Source: Marine Group II euryarchaeote MED-G33 (GTDB lineage Archaea > Thermoplasmatota > Poseidoniia > Poseidoniales > Thalassarchaeaceae). Taken from it: a stretch of 16,586 bases of DNA. Under the pieces are notes generated by a model. The model was given only the letters and a program-made list of their open reading frames with translations, made no database searches and was not told the DNA's origin. The position numbers were made by a program, and so were the translations under genes. The stretch spans positions 1 through 16,586 of the forward strand of contig CATISE010000083.1 in NCBI GenBank assembly GCA_949538655.1, given 5' to 3'. Position 1 is the stretch's first letter. Every line of letters starts with the position of its first letter. Positions 1 to 6,130 of the stretch are shown piece by piece.

Positions 1-390
1 AAGTATCCTGATAAAGAAGAAATCGAACAAGATATCCAATCCGGGAAATCATTGCAAAAGTGGTATTCCCATTGGTTACACGATCCCGTAAAATCTGCAG
101 AAATCGCAAAAGCACTCGGACTTGTTGTTGGTGGAGCCGGGCATGATTTTGAAGGTTCATGGGGCACCAAAGGTCTCTACGCATACCGTTCAGGCAAGTA
201 TAGTGGTCATGCATATTTTGGCACGGGGGGTTCTGACGAAGATCGACTTGAGCCGGAAGATGATGACGACAAGTATCGTCCATGGGACCGCAATGACCCA
301 AAAACTCCAGAGAATATTCGTAAGATCTGGCTCGAGATAGAGCCTAGATTGGCTAGAAGCTACTACTTGGATTCACCAAATGATGACTAA
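1..390 (+). CDS. Unknown protein, C-terminal part (5' end outside window)
   Basis: The frame is open from base 1 to a TAA at 388-390, giving 129 visible residues. The first in-frame start-like codon (TTG at 52) is probably internal, because the reading frame continues upstream with ordinary codons. The visible part has a Lys/Glu-rich helix-like beginning, then a Gly- and aromatic-rich stretch (GLYAYRSGKYSGHAYFGTGG, about residues 58-77 of the visible part) that looks like short beta strands, then an acidic linker with five acidic residues in a row, and an amphipathic C-terminal helix. There is no signal peptide, membrane span or catalytic motif that I recognise. It is convergent with the membrane-protein gene at 407-1099, with 16 nt between the two stop codons. 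The family is not recognised and no function is proposed. Confidence 0.75.
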   Translation, partial: KYPDKEEIEQDIQSGKSLQKWYSHWLHDPVKSAEIAKALGLVVGGAGHDFEGSWGTKGLYAYRSGKYSGHAYFGTGGSDEDRLEPEDDDDKYRPWDRNDPKTPENIRKIWLEIEPRLARSYYLDSPNDD

Positions 391-406
391 CGAACTCCAA
401 TGAAAA

Positions 407-1099
407 TCACTTCTTGTATTTTTCGTGGATGTTCATATCCCCAAGAATCGAGGTGAATTGTGACTGAATAATTTGTGCCTGTTCCTGATTTTTTGTAGGC
501 CTTTCTTCAGTAGGATTGACAATCGATTGTTCGAGTTTTTCAGCAAAATCCAATTCAAACTCTTCCGCCTGTTTTTCGATCTCAGCAAAGCCTTGGAATC
601 GGTTGTTGATGTCTCCGATGGCGCCCAACATTGGCCCCCCTCCCATCCAGATTAAACCAAATAAGAACGGGAAGATTTTCCACCAGTTTGTATCCCACGG
701 GCCCCATGGTAACAGTGTCCAAGTCATCGGAAGACAATACAGCCACAATGTGGCCCAAATGGCACCGCCTCCCAATCCAAACACGGCCACCCAAGCGACC
801 TCGTCTCGCTTGCTTTTGTCAACGTGGGTGAAACCTTTCGTGGCAAGGGAAAAGCCTCCCCAAATTCCAGGGCTTAAGGCCACAGCAATGATTGAAACGT
901 GCGCTAGAGTGAGCCAAACAACACCTTGACATCCGGCTTCATTCCCCCAAAACCCGCATTGTGTTCCATCGTTCCACATCCATCCGACCAAATCGGAAAT
1001 CACAAAGTACGAGACAATTGAGAAACTGATAGCCTTGATTTCAGCAGGATGTTTCTGGTAAAGTTCAGCCAAATCAATCTCTGGCTCTTCATCCTCCAT
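407..1099 (-). CDS. Four-span integral membrane protein of unknown function
   Basis: This 230-residue protein starts at ATG (1099). It has an acidic cytosolic-like N-terminus (residues 1-20), then four hydrophobic segments at about 22-41, 59-84, 100-122 and 138-160. The spans are rich in Trp and Gly, and Cys48 and Cys57 lie in the first loop, where they could form a disulphide if that loop faces outside. Residues 165-195 form a charged amphipathic helix (AEIEKQAEEFELDFAEKLEQ) that could be a short coiled coil, followed by a polar tail. It lies 51 nt downstream of the MFS gene on the same strand, so the two may be cotranscribed. No catalytic or transport motif is visible. I recognise no family; the membrane topology is the only solid statement. 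Confidence 0.8.
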   Translation of the reverse strand: MEDEEPEIDLAELYQKHPAEIKAISFSIVSYFVISDLVGWMWNDGTQCGFWGNEAGCQGVVWLTLAHVSIIAVALSPGIWGGFSLATKGFTHVDKSKRDEVAWVAVFGLGGGAIWATLWLYCLPMTWTLLPWGPWDTNWWKIFPFLFGLIWMGGGPMLGAIGDINNRFQGFAEIEKQAEEFELDFAEKLEQSIVNPTEERPTKNQEQAQIIQSQFTSILGDMNIHEKYKK

Positions 1100-1150
1100 G
1101 CCTTTCCCAGTTCGATGGATTAGAAGGCACTTGCGCTATTTGGTCTTCGA

Positions 1151-2413
1151 TTATGCATGAGTCTCTTGCAAATATCGTCTCTCTTTTGGATACATCAGCA
1201 TGACCCAGATAATTCCAGATACGACTTGGAGGATTGCAAAGAGTTGGATTCCTTGACGTAGTGTCACATCGGTGTATTCTAGCATTAGACTTGCCACCAA
1301 TGTCGAGCAGCCGTTGACGGTGGTCATCAGCAAGAAATCGGTACTGAACATTCTGCCGCGCCACTCATCATCACTACGCTCTTGCAAAAGGACAGTCGAG
1401 AGTACCCAGTTGATTGCACTCGCCGCATGTCCAAGGACGACGATTACAGCAATCCAAGGCGTCCATTCTAGGAATCCAATGATGACGTAGGCAACCCCAC
1501 AGACACTAACCAATGAACCAAGAAGGAATGGCCAAAATTTTCGATCTTTGAACACGTATCTTGCAAAGATGGGCCCCAGGCCCGTCCCCAATCCTCTCGC
1601 AGCGAAAAGAATCCCGATACCGGCAGCAAGATCTCCAAACGCAATTTCATCTCCAATGAGGATTAGCATGTACACCAGGCCTCCTCCAAAAACCGCCCAC
1701 AGTGCCTTTGCAGTGATGATTCGACTCACATGAGGTTTCGATAAGATAATTCTGAATCCATCCGCGATATTTCCTCCTGTATTTGCCCAGACACCTCCGG
1801 GTTTTGGCACAAATGGTTCCTGAGGAATTGTCAGCGTACTGTACATCAAAGCGCCCAACAAAAAGCAGACTGCATTGATGATGAACGCTGCTTCAACGCC
1901 ATAGGCCGATACCACAAATCCACCGAGACTCGCTCCCAAACACAGCGCCGCACTCCAAGTTGCACTGTTCAATGCATTCGCGGTTAACAACTCATTTTCT
2001 TCAGTAATATTTGGAATGGAGGCCTGTTCAGCAGGGACGAAAACTGCATGTAGCATCATCAACAGTGACGAGATGAAATAAATCATCCAGGCCTCACTTT
2101 TTTCGTCAACCATCAGCAAAGTAAGAACAGCTACGGCCGAGAGAAGGTTTGCCCAAATCATCAACCATTTTCGGCTGAATCGATCGGCCAACATTCCTGT
2201 GAAAATTTGAGGAAATGCTAGAGAAAACATGCGGATGACAAATAGTAATCCAATGCCCAATTCCGAACCGGTCAGAGTGTAAATCAATACGAACAGAGCG
2301 ACGGTGTTGAACCATTCTCCCAACATGGAGATGGCCAATCCTAACCAGAGCCTTCTGAATGTAGAATTCTGCCTCAAGAGCTCGATGAAACCGACCTCTC
2401 TCTGCACTTCCAT
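1151..2413 (-). CDS. MFS permease, MFS_3/EntS-like drug or metabolite exporter
   Basis: The 420-residue product has about 12 hydrophobic spans, the normal size for the major facilitator superfamily. The N-terminus (FRRLWLGLAISMLGEWFNTV) resembles the MFS_3 / EntS-like branch, whose members often begin with a similar F-R-x-L-W...LG-x-W/F pattern. The loop between spans 2 and 3 holds the MFS motif A variant GMLADRFSRKWLMI. Known members export siderophores, macrolides or other small molecules using the proton gradient; the substrate here cannot be deduced. The ATG at 2413 is supported by an A/T-rich box centred 24 nt upstream (2434-2440), which may also serve the divergent oligoribonuclease gene. 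The four-span membrane protein follows 51 nt downstream and may be cotranscribed. The transporter class is secure, the efflux direction is inferred from the family. Confidence 0.88.
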   Translation of the reverse strand: MEVQREVGFIELLRQNSTFRRLWLGLAISMLGEWFNTVALFVLIYTLTGSELGIGLLFVIRMFSLAFPQIFTGMLADRFSRKWLMIWANLLSAVAVLTLLMVDEKSEAWMIYFISSLLMMLHAVFVPAEQASIPNITEENELLTANALNSATWSAALCLGASLGGFVVSAYGVEAAFIINAVCFLLGALMYSTLTIPQEPFVPKPGGVWANTGGNIADGFRIILSKPHVSRIITAKALWAVFGGGLVYMLILIGDEIAFGDLAAGIGILFAARGLGTGLGPIFARYVFKDRKFWPFLLGSLVSVCGVAYVIIGFLEWTPWIAVIVVLGHAASAINWVLSTVLLQERSDDEWRGRMFSTDFLLMTTVNGCSTLVASLMLEYTDVTLRQGIQLFAILQVVSGIIWVMLMYPKERRYLQETHA

Positions 2414-2433
2414 GTCTGACCCCGCCCCTCACC

Positions 2434-2440
2434 AATGTAT
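2434..2440. promoter_or_regulatory. Possible shared A/T-rich core promoter box (MFS / orn)
   Basis: The element AATGTAT is the most A/T-rich stretch in an otherwise GC-rich gap. It lies exactly midway between the MFS ATG (2413) and an in-frame ATG of the oligoribonuclease frame (2461), 24 nt from each. This is near the usual TATA-to-start distance for archaeal leaderless transcripts. The match to a TATA consensus is weak, so this is a positional argument. Confidence 0.3.
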
Positions 2441-2499
2441 GAGTTCTCGCCGTGGGCTCCATGCGAATCGCTATGGATGTCAAGCGACTGGGGGGCTTC

Positions 2500-3033
2500 A
2501 TGACGAGTGACCGACTGATTTGGATCGACCTTGAGATGACTGGCTTAGATCCAGAAGAAAATGTGATTATTGAAATTGCTACTATCATAACAGATAGTGA
2601 TCTGAATATCATCGCTGAAGGACCTAATTTGGCAATTTTCCAGCCCGAGGAAGAGTTGGAAAAAATGGATGAATGGAACGTAACCCACCACACTGCAAAC
2701 GGTCTCATCGAGGCGGTTCGCGAGAGCGAAGTGAGCAATGCAACAGCCGAAGTCCGCACCTTAGAATTCCTTCGTGAATATTGTGAGGAAGGTCAATCAC
2801 TTCTATGTGGAAATACGATTGGACAGGACCGTCGTTTCCTTCGAGCACACATGCCAGAATTACAGGAATTCTGTCATTACCGGAGCATCGACGTATCGAG
2901 TGTCAAAGAAATCTCAAACCGTTGGTATCCCAAGCAAAAAGGGTTCCACAAGCCAACAGGCCATCGAGCTCTAGATGACATCAAAGGTAGTATTGCAGAA
3001 CTTGCACACTATCGAGAATCCATCTTCAAGTGA
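2500..3033 (+). CDS. orn: Oligoribonuclease (DEDDh 3'-5' exoribonuclease)
   Basis: Orn degrades 2-5 nt RNA fragments, including pGpG and the products of other RNases, to mononucleotides in the cytoplasm. From the ATG at 2500 the protein has 177 residues, against about 181 in E. coli. All DEDDh elements are present: Asp and Glu in LIWIDLEMTGLD, Asp in CGNTIGQDRRFL, and the final His and Asp in GHRALDDIKGS. The family-specific stretches MDEWNVTHHTANGL and CHYRSIDVSSVKEI are also intact, which separates it from DnaQ/epsilon exonucleases. Start choice: ATG 2500 places LIWIDLEM six residues in, as in bacterial Orn. ATGs at 2452, 2461 and 2473 are in frame and would add 16, 13 or 9 residues; 2461 fits a leaderless mRNA from the box at 2434-2440. 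The stop overlaps the JAMM gene end by 8 nt. Orn is mainly proteobacterial, actinobacterial and mitochondrial, so transfer is likely. Confidence 0.93.
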   Translation: MTSDRLIWIDLEMTGLDPEENVIIEIATIITDSDLNIIAEGPNLAIFQPEEELEKMDEWNVTHHTANGLIEAVRESEVSNATAEVRTLEFLREYCEEGQSLLCGNTIGQDRRFLRAHMPELQEFCHYRSIDVSSVKEISNRWYPKQKGFHKPTGHRALDDIKGSIAELAHYRESIFK

Positions 3034-3754
3034 ATGCTAAACCGTATGGCCGCCCTTCGTCATCGACGAGTAAAACATTGACACCGACTCCGGTTCGGTG
3101 AAATGCGATCAATTCCAAACCATGGATACTGTGCCCTGTCGATGCGCGTCCAATCGTCGTTTTTCTCTGTCGACTTTTCCATGACCCCCAGCCCCGCTTT
3201 TCTTTTGGCTCAGGATTCAATGGTCGTCGAACTCCCTCAGCATCCTCAAACCAAGGTAGTGGCCCCTCGGGACTGAATTCAATCCCTAGAATCATATCCA
3301 CACCTTGTGTATGTTGTGCAGCATCAGCATCAGCCGCTGAAGGGATCGCTACACAATTTGGATGCGTGTGCATCCAATGGGTGAACCTCGCACCACGAGA
3401 TCCACGATCGCTGGCGAAGAGTTCATCCACCCATTCTTCAGGCACATGATGAACTGAAAACGAGTCGCCACGATTGACCAAATGTGGTTTGCCAATGACA
3501 AACTCTTGACCCGCAAACAAATCCTCACGATGGTCCACACCTCGGCAAGCATCGACAATTTTGTCATCGATTGGCATGGATTGGAGTGGATCAAAACCGA
3601 TGAGAATTTCATCAGGTAGGGATTGAAAAGCCCATTCGAGAATGGTTTCCAAATGACTTACTGGGAGCATTACGAAGGCGGAATATCCATCACGTTTCTC
3701 AAGTGATGCATGATTGTAAGACGTCGCCGCCTCGACCAGCCAAGATGCAACCAT
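3026..3754 (-). CDS. JAMM/MPN+ domain zinc metalloprotease (putative isopeptidase)
   Basis: From ATG 3754 the product has 242 residues. It carries a full JAMM motif: His129-x-His131, seven residues, Ser139, two residues, Asp142 (HTHPNCVAIPSAAD). Glu49, in LPDEILIGF, is in the position of the conserved upstream Glu of MPN+ domains. In characterised members the two His and the Asp bind zinc and the Glu activates water to cleave isopeptide or peptide bonds; archaeal HvJAMM1 removes ubiquitin-like SAMPs. Residues about 180-242 form a basic linker (KEKRGWGSWKSRQRK) and a short beta-rich end not typical of minimal JAMM proteins. A TTG at 3775 would add seven residues, but ATG 3754 sits 27-29 nt from an A/T-rich box. 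It is divergent from the acidic-protein gene at 3808 and convergent with orn. The target is unknown; no ubiquitin-like gene or E1 is in the window. Confidence 0.85.
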   Translation of the reverse strand: MVASWLVEAATSYNHASLEKRDGYSAFVMLPVSHLETILEWAFQSLPDEILIGFDPLQSMPIDDKIVDACRGVDHREDLFAGQEFVIGKPHLVNRGDSFSVHHVPEEWVDELFASDRGSRGARFTHWMHTHPNCVAIPSAADADAAQHTQGVDMILGIEFSPEGPLPWFEDAEGVRRPLNPEPKEKRGWGSWKSRQRKTTIGRASTGHSIHGLELIAFHRTGVGVNVLLVDDEGRPYGLAFT

Positions 3755-3778
3755 TGCTATGACTGCCCGCGGCAAGTC

Positions 3779-3786
3779 TGAATAAG
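3779..3786. promoter_or_regulatory. Possible shared bidirectional core promoter box (JAMM / acidic protein)
   Basis: TGAATAAG lies between divergent ATGs at 3754 and 3808, which are 54 nt apart. The A/T core (AATAA, 3781-3785) is 29 nt from the first and 25 nt from the second, the expected TATA distance for leaderless transcripts in both directions. There is no Shine-Dalgarno sequence before 3808 (CATCGCTTACTT precedes the ATG), which agrees with a leaderless mRNA. Confidence 0.4.
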
Positions 3787-3807
3787 GGTTCCACTCATCG
3801 CTTACTT

Positions 3808-4497
3808 ATGGCGAAGAAGCGCGGCTTTGGTCGGTTCCTCGGTGGACTTGCGGGGAGACCCTATGACCAACTCATGAATCGACTCGAGAAAATCTCAGGA
3901 GAGTTCTCAGGAGGCGCACTCGCAGATGAGTGTGACAAGTTTGTCAGTACGGTTCGCAAAACCCTCGACAAAGAGCAAATTGACGAGGAAGAACACGATT
4001 TACTCATGGAAGAAGTCGAAGAAGTACATCCGGATGGGAAGACCTATCCTCGACTCGGTGATGATTCCGAAGAATTCTATGATGGTGATGATTTGCCTGA
4101 TGCTCCCGAATTGGATGTTGGCCGCAGTATCGATTTGGATAAGTTGATGCGCTCACGTGATGGTGCTTTCACAGGCTCTTTCGGTCGCGATGAGTACGAA
4201 GAATATCGACAGAAAATGGCAGAGGATTTCTTCAAAGAATCGGACGAAGCTATCGCATCAGGCGATCATGAAGACATGCAGTCACAAGATCCTGGCAATC
4301 GAGTATTCCACGACGTTGAGGACGAGGCTAGAGATTTGAAACGTCAAATCGCTGCAGAAATGGGAGTCGAAACCGAAGAAGAAAGTGATGATTCCACCAA
4401 TGTCGATGAAGATGGTACCGAGTGGTGGGAAGATGACGATGGCGTCTGGTGGTATCGTCCTAAAGGCGAGGAAGATTGGTACCAATATGAAGATTGA
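3808..4497 (+). CDS. Highly acidic soluble protein with Trp-rich C-terminal tail, unknown function
   Basis: This 229-residue protein starts at ATG 3808. A short basic N-terminus (MAKKRGFGRFLGGLAGRP) is followed by a very Asp/Glu-rich, probably partly disordered body. Residues about 34-72 (GALADECDKF to EEVEEV) are predicted-helix-like and loosely recall a SHOCT-type helical hairpin, but I do not claim it. The last 28 residues hold the dense aromatic/acidic motif WWEDDDGVWWYRP followed by DWYQYED, which looks like a small beta-hairpin module. There is no signal peptide or membrane span. Its gene is divergent from the JAMM protease with a shared A/T-rich midpoint element and ends 3 nt from the convergent thioredoxin-like gene, with a perfect inverted repeat over both stops. 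The family is not recognised. The acidic basic-headed composition could suit a chaperone-like or RNA/protein-binding role, which is speculation. Confidence 0.82.
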   Translation: MAKKRGFGRFLGGLAGRPYDQLMNRLEKISGEFSGGALADECDKFVSTVRKTLDKEQIDEEEHDLLMEEVEEVHPDGKTYPRLGDDSEEFYDGDDLPDAPELDVGRSIDLDKLMRSRDGAFTGSFGRDEYEEYRQKMAEDFFKESDEAIASGDHEDMQSQDPGNRVFHDVEDEARDLKRQIAAEMGVETEEESDDSTNVDEDGTEWWEDDDGVWWYRPKGEEDWYQYED

Positions 4498-4512
4498 TTT
4501 CTAAGAAATCAA
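4494..4512. terminator. Inverted repeat over two convergent stop codons, possible bidirectional terminator
   Basis: TTGATTTC (4494-4501), loop TAA, GAAATCAA (4505-4512): a perfect 8-bp inverted repeat with a 3-nt loop. It covers the TGA of the acidic-protein gene (4495-4497) and the TAG of the thioredoxin-like gene (4503-4501, minus). It is A/T-rich and lacks a long T-tract, so its use as a terminator is only inferred from symmetry and position. Confidence 0.35.
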
Positions 4513-5034
4513 ATCATACATATCCTGCAAGTCATCAATGGAATTGACTGCACCTTCATGCTGCGCCATGATCAACCCGTCCCCGTTGACGAAGAACAAT
4601 GTGGGCCGAGCATTGATTCCAAGCTCCTCTGCAACTTCTACACCTTTCATGAATGGATAGGGCAAATCCACGCCCGTATTTGCGCCCTCATCGTCATAGT
4701 CATCCGCATCTTCGTGCCATTCTTCCAATGTAATGTCCGTACTAGAATCCGTACTCATCACAATTACAGTTGCATCAGACAAATTGTTGTACAATTTGTG
4801 CATCACATTGTGACAGGGCGCATTACACCATTCAGCAGAGAACAAGACAATGTATCCCTGATTCATCATGCTGGACTTAGAGTAGGTTTGACCATCATCT
4901 GCGACGGCATCGAATTCAGGCATTTCACCCAAGGATTCGATTTGTTCATCATCATCTCCAATACACCCCGGTAATAACATCATCAAACTGAGTAAAATGG
5001 GTATCAATAAACGTCGATTAAAGGCGTTTCGCAT
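4501..5034 (-). CDS. Thioredoxin-fold lipoprotein with CxxxC active-site variant
   Basis: The 177-residue product begins with a basic N-terminus and hydrophobic stretch ending in the lipobox LLPGC (Cys24), so it is probably a lipid-anchored protein facing outside; the RRLL preceding the core leaves Sec or Tat export open. The mature part has a thioredoxin/TlpA-like layout: YIVLFSAEWCNAPCHNVM at the first helix, ARPTLFFVNGDG with the cis-Pro (Pro144) near the end. Oddly the active site reads Cys70-Asn-Ala-Pro-Cys74, so three residues separate the cysteines instead of two. The codons TGT AAT GCG CCC TGT show no ambiguity. CxxxC is seen in copper-handling Sco proteins, but Sco's overall pattern is not evident here. 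Residues 108-122 are an acidic insertion. The ATG at 5034 has an A/T box about 27 nt upstream. Likely role is thiol redox or metal handling at the surface; the exact activity is uncertain. Confidence 0.82.
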   Translation of the reverse strand: MRNAFNRRLLIPILLSLMMLLPGCIGDDDEQIESLGEMPEFDAVADDGQTYSKSSMMNQGYIVLFSAEWCNAPCHNVMHKLYNNLSDATVIVMSTDSSTDITLEEWHEDADDYDDEGANTGVDLPYPFMKGVEVAEELGINARPTLFFVNGDGLIMAQHEGAVNSIDDLQDMYDLIS

Positions 5035-5057
5035 GAAATTGGGATGGAAAGAACAGC

Positions 5058-5066
5058 CATAATGAT
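5058..5066 (-). promoter_or_regulatory. TATA-like box for the thioredoxin-like lipoprotein gene
   Basis: On the minus strand the sequence reads ATCATTATG, centred about 27-28 nt upstream of the ATG at 5034. The spacing suits an archaeal TATA box of a leaderless transcript. Support is positional and compositional only. Confidence 0.3.
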
Positions 5067-5112
5067 TGCCTCAATTTACTCCGAATAAGTGGTTGGGAAA
5101 ATCGCCCCATTC

Positions 5113-5120
5113 TTGATAAC
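5113..5120 (+). promoter_or_regulatory. TATA-like box for the Ca-binding membrane protein gene
   Basis: TTGATAAC is centred about 26-27 nt upstream of the ATG at 5143. It supports that ATG over a GTG at 5089, which lies upstream of this box. No Shine-Dalgarno sequence precedes 5143. Confidence 0.3.
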
Positions 5121-5142
5121 CAATAGGATACTGGAAAAACGG

Positions 5143-6129
5143 ATGACACGCCGAATTGTTCTATTTTTTTCCATAGCAATTCTGCTTATTCCATTGACTC
5201 CACTACCTTCGGAATTAGATGTTGAAATGAAATTCTATGGCCCTGAAGATGATGATGATGGCGATGGTGTCATCAATAGTGAGGACGCCTATCCAAACGC
5301 AACAGTCGTCTTGGAAAAACTCGATCAAACTCGCTCACGAGGTGCAGAACCATACGAGAATAATCACACCCTTGCAATGGAGCTTGCAGCTCTTCTCTGG
5401 TCAGACTCCGATGGAGACGGGTGGGCGGACCAAAGTGGAAACGCGTTATCTGATCACTGTCCAACTTTTGCCGGTGAATCGTTTCGATTGCGACAAGGTT
5501 GTGGTGACATCGATGGTGATGGGTTGCCAGATGAAATGGACCCTGATGCAGATGGTGATGGCATCACCAATGATTTGGAATTGGCTGCCAGTACTGCAAC
5601 CAAACAATTTGACATTTACGACGTAACCGATACACCATCCGATATGGATTACGATGGCATGCCGGATGTTTTGGATTCCGATGATGATAACGATGGTTGG
5701 AGTGATGAAGTAGAGGTCGAACGAGGTAGCGATCCATTCGATCGTAAATCAAACCCATTCAATCTTTATTTTGGAGTCTCTACAGGTGTCTTCTATGTGT
5801 CAGGTGAAGGATTTACCCAAGACCCAGGTGATGGCTTTGAATTGTCTCTATCATGGCTTCTTTCCGCTCTATCTACAGAATTAATCATCCCCATCGGTTT
5901 GATTCCAATTTACCTATTTTTCTGGGCCATGAGGAGGAGAAACTATCGATATTATGATCATCTCATTTCTGAGGCCAAAACGGAAGACGAATTACAAACC
6001 ATCGAATTAGAGATCAATGAAATGGTTAGAGAACGTAAACTCAGAACTTTCCAAGGTTTGGTTCTCCGCAACGCCATAGAAATCAGGGAAGATGAATTAA
6101 CTCGAGAACATCTTGATGAGGAAGAGTAA
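5143..6129 (+). CDS. Thrombospondin type 3-repeat Ca-binding type I membrane protein
   Basis: From ATG 5143 the protein has 328 residues. Residues 1-23 (MTRRIVLFFSIAILLIPLTP and the next three) form a signal peptide. The ectodomain contains Asp-rich calcium loops of the thrombospondin type 3/OmpA-linker kind: DDDDGDGVINSEDAYP (36-51), DSDGDGWADQSGN (88-100), DIDGDGLPDEMDPDADGDG (112-130) and DMDYDGMPDVLDSDDDNDG (157-175). Cys106 and Cys120 flank one insert and may pair. A hydrophobic span at about 228-252 ends in MRRRNYRYY, followed by a charged helical cytoplasmic tail of about 75 residues (252-328). Such repeats are rigid Ca-stabilised stalks in secreted and surface proteins. An upstream GTG (5089) would add 18 residues without a signal-peptide shape, so 5143 is preferred. 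It ends one base before the convergent hydrolase gene. The specific role is unknown. Confidence 0.88.
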   Translation: MTRRIVLFFSIAILLIPLTPLPSELDVEMKFYGPEDDDDGDGVINSEDAYPNATVVLEKLDQTRSRGAEPYENNHTLAMELAALLWSDSDGDGWADQSGNALSDHCPTFAGESFRLRQGCGDIDGDGLPDEMDPDADGDGITNDLELAASTATKQFDIYDVTDTPSDMDYDGMPDVLDSDDDNDGWSDEVEVERGSDPFDRKSNPFNLYFGVSTGVFYVSGEGFTQDPGDGFELSLSWLLSALSTELIIPIGLIPIYLFFWAMRRRNYRYYDHLISEAKTEDELQTIELEINEMVRERKLRTFQGLVLRNAIEIREDELTREHLDEEE

Positions 6130-6130
6130 C

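Noticed and set aside
516..929. A 137-codon plus-strand frame opposite the four-span membrane protein
   Set aside because: It is Pro/Ser/Thr-rich without a hydrophobic core, whereas the opposite strand gives a clean four-span protein with a convincing start.
2106..2759. A 217-codon open frame on the minus strand spanning the MFS/orn gap
   Set aside because: It lies antisense to orn and in another frame of the MFS gene, both of which have full family motifs. Its own translation is Ser/Arg-rich without any recognisable domain.
3841..3960. SHOCT-like helical hairpin in the acidic protein
   Set aside because: The pattern of acidic and hydrophobic residues is only loosely similar and the key Gly and Leu positions cannot be aligned with confidence.
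4558..4974. A 138-codon plus-strand frame opposite the thioredoxin-like lipoprotein
   Set aside because: The minus strand has a lipobox, an active-site motif and a cis-Pro in proper order; the plus frame has no such features.
5236..5310. GATGATGATGAT microsatellite-like run
   Set aside because: It encodes the Asp-rich calcium loops of the thrombospondin type 3 repeats, so protein selection explains it.
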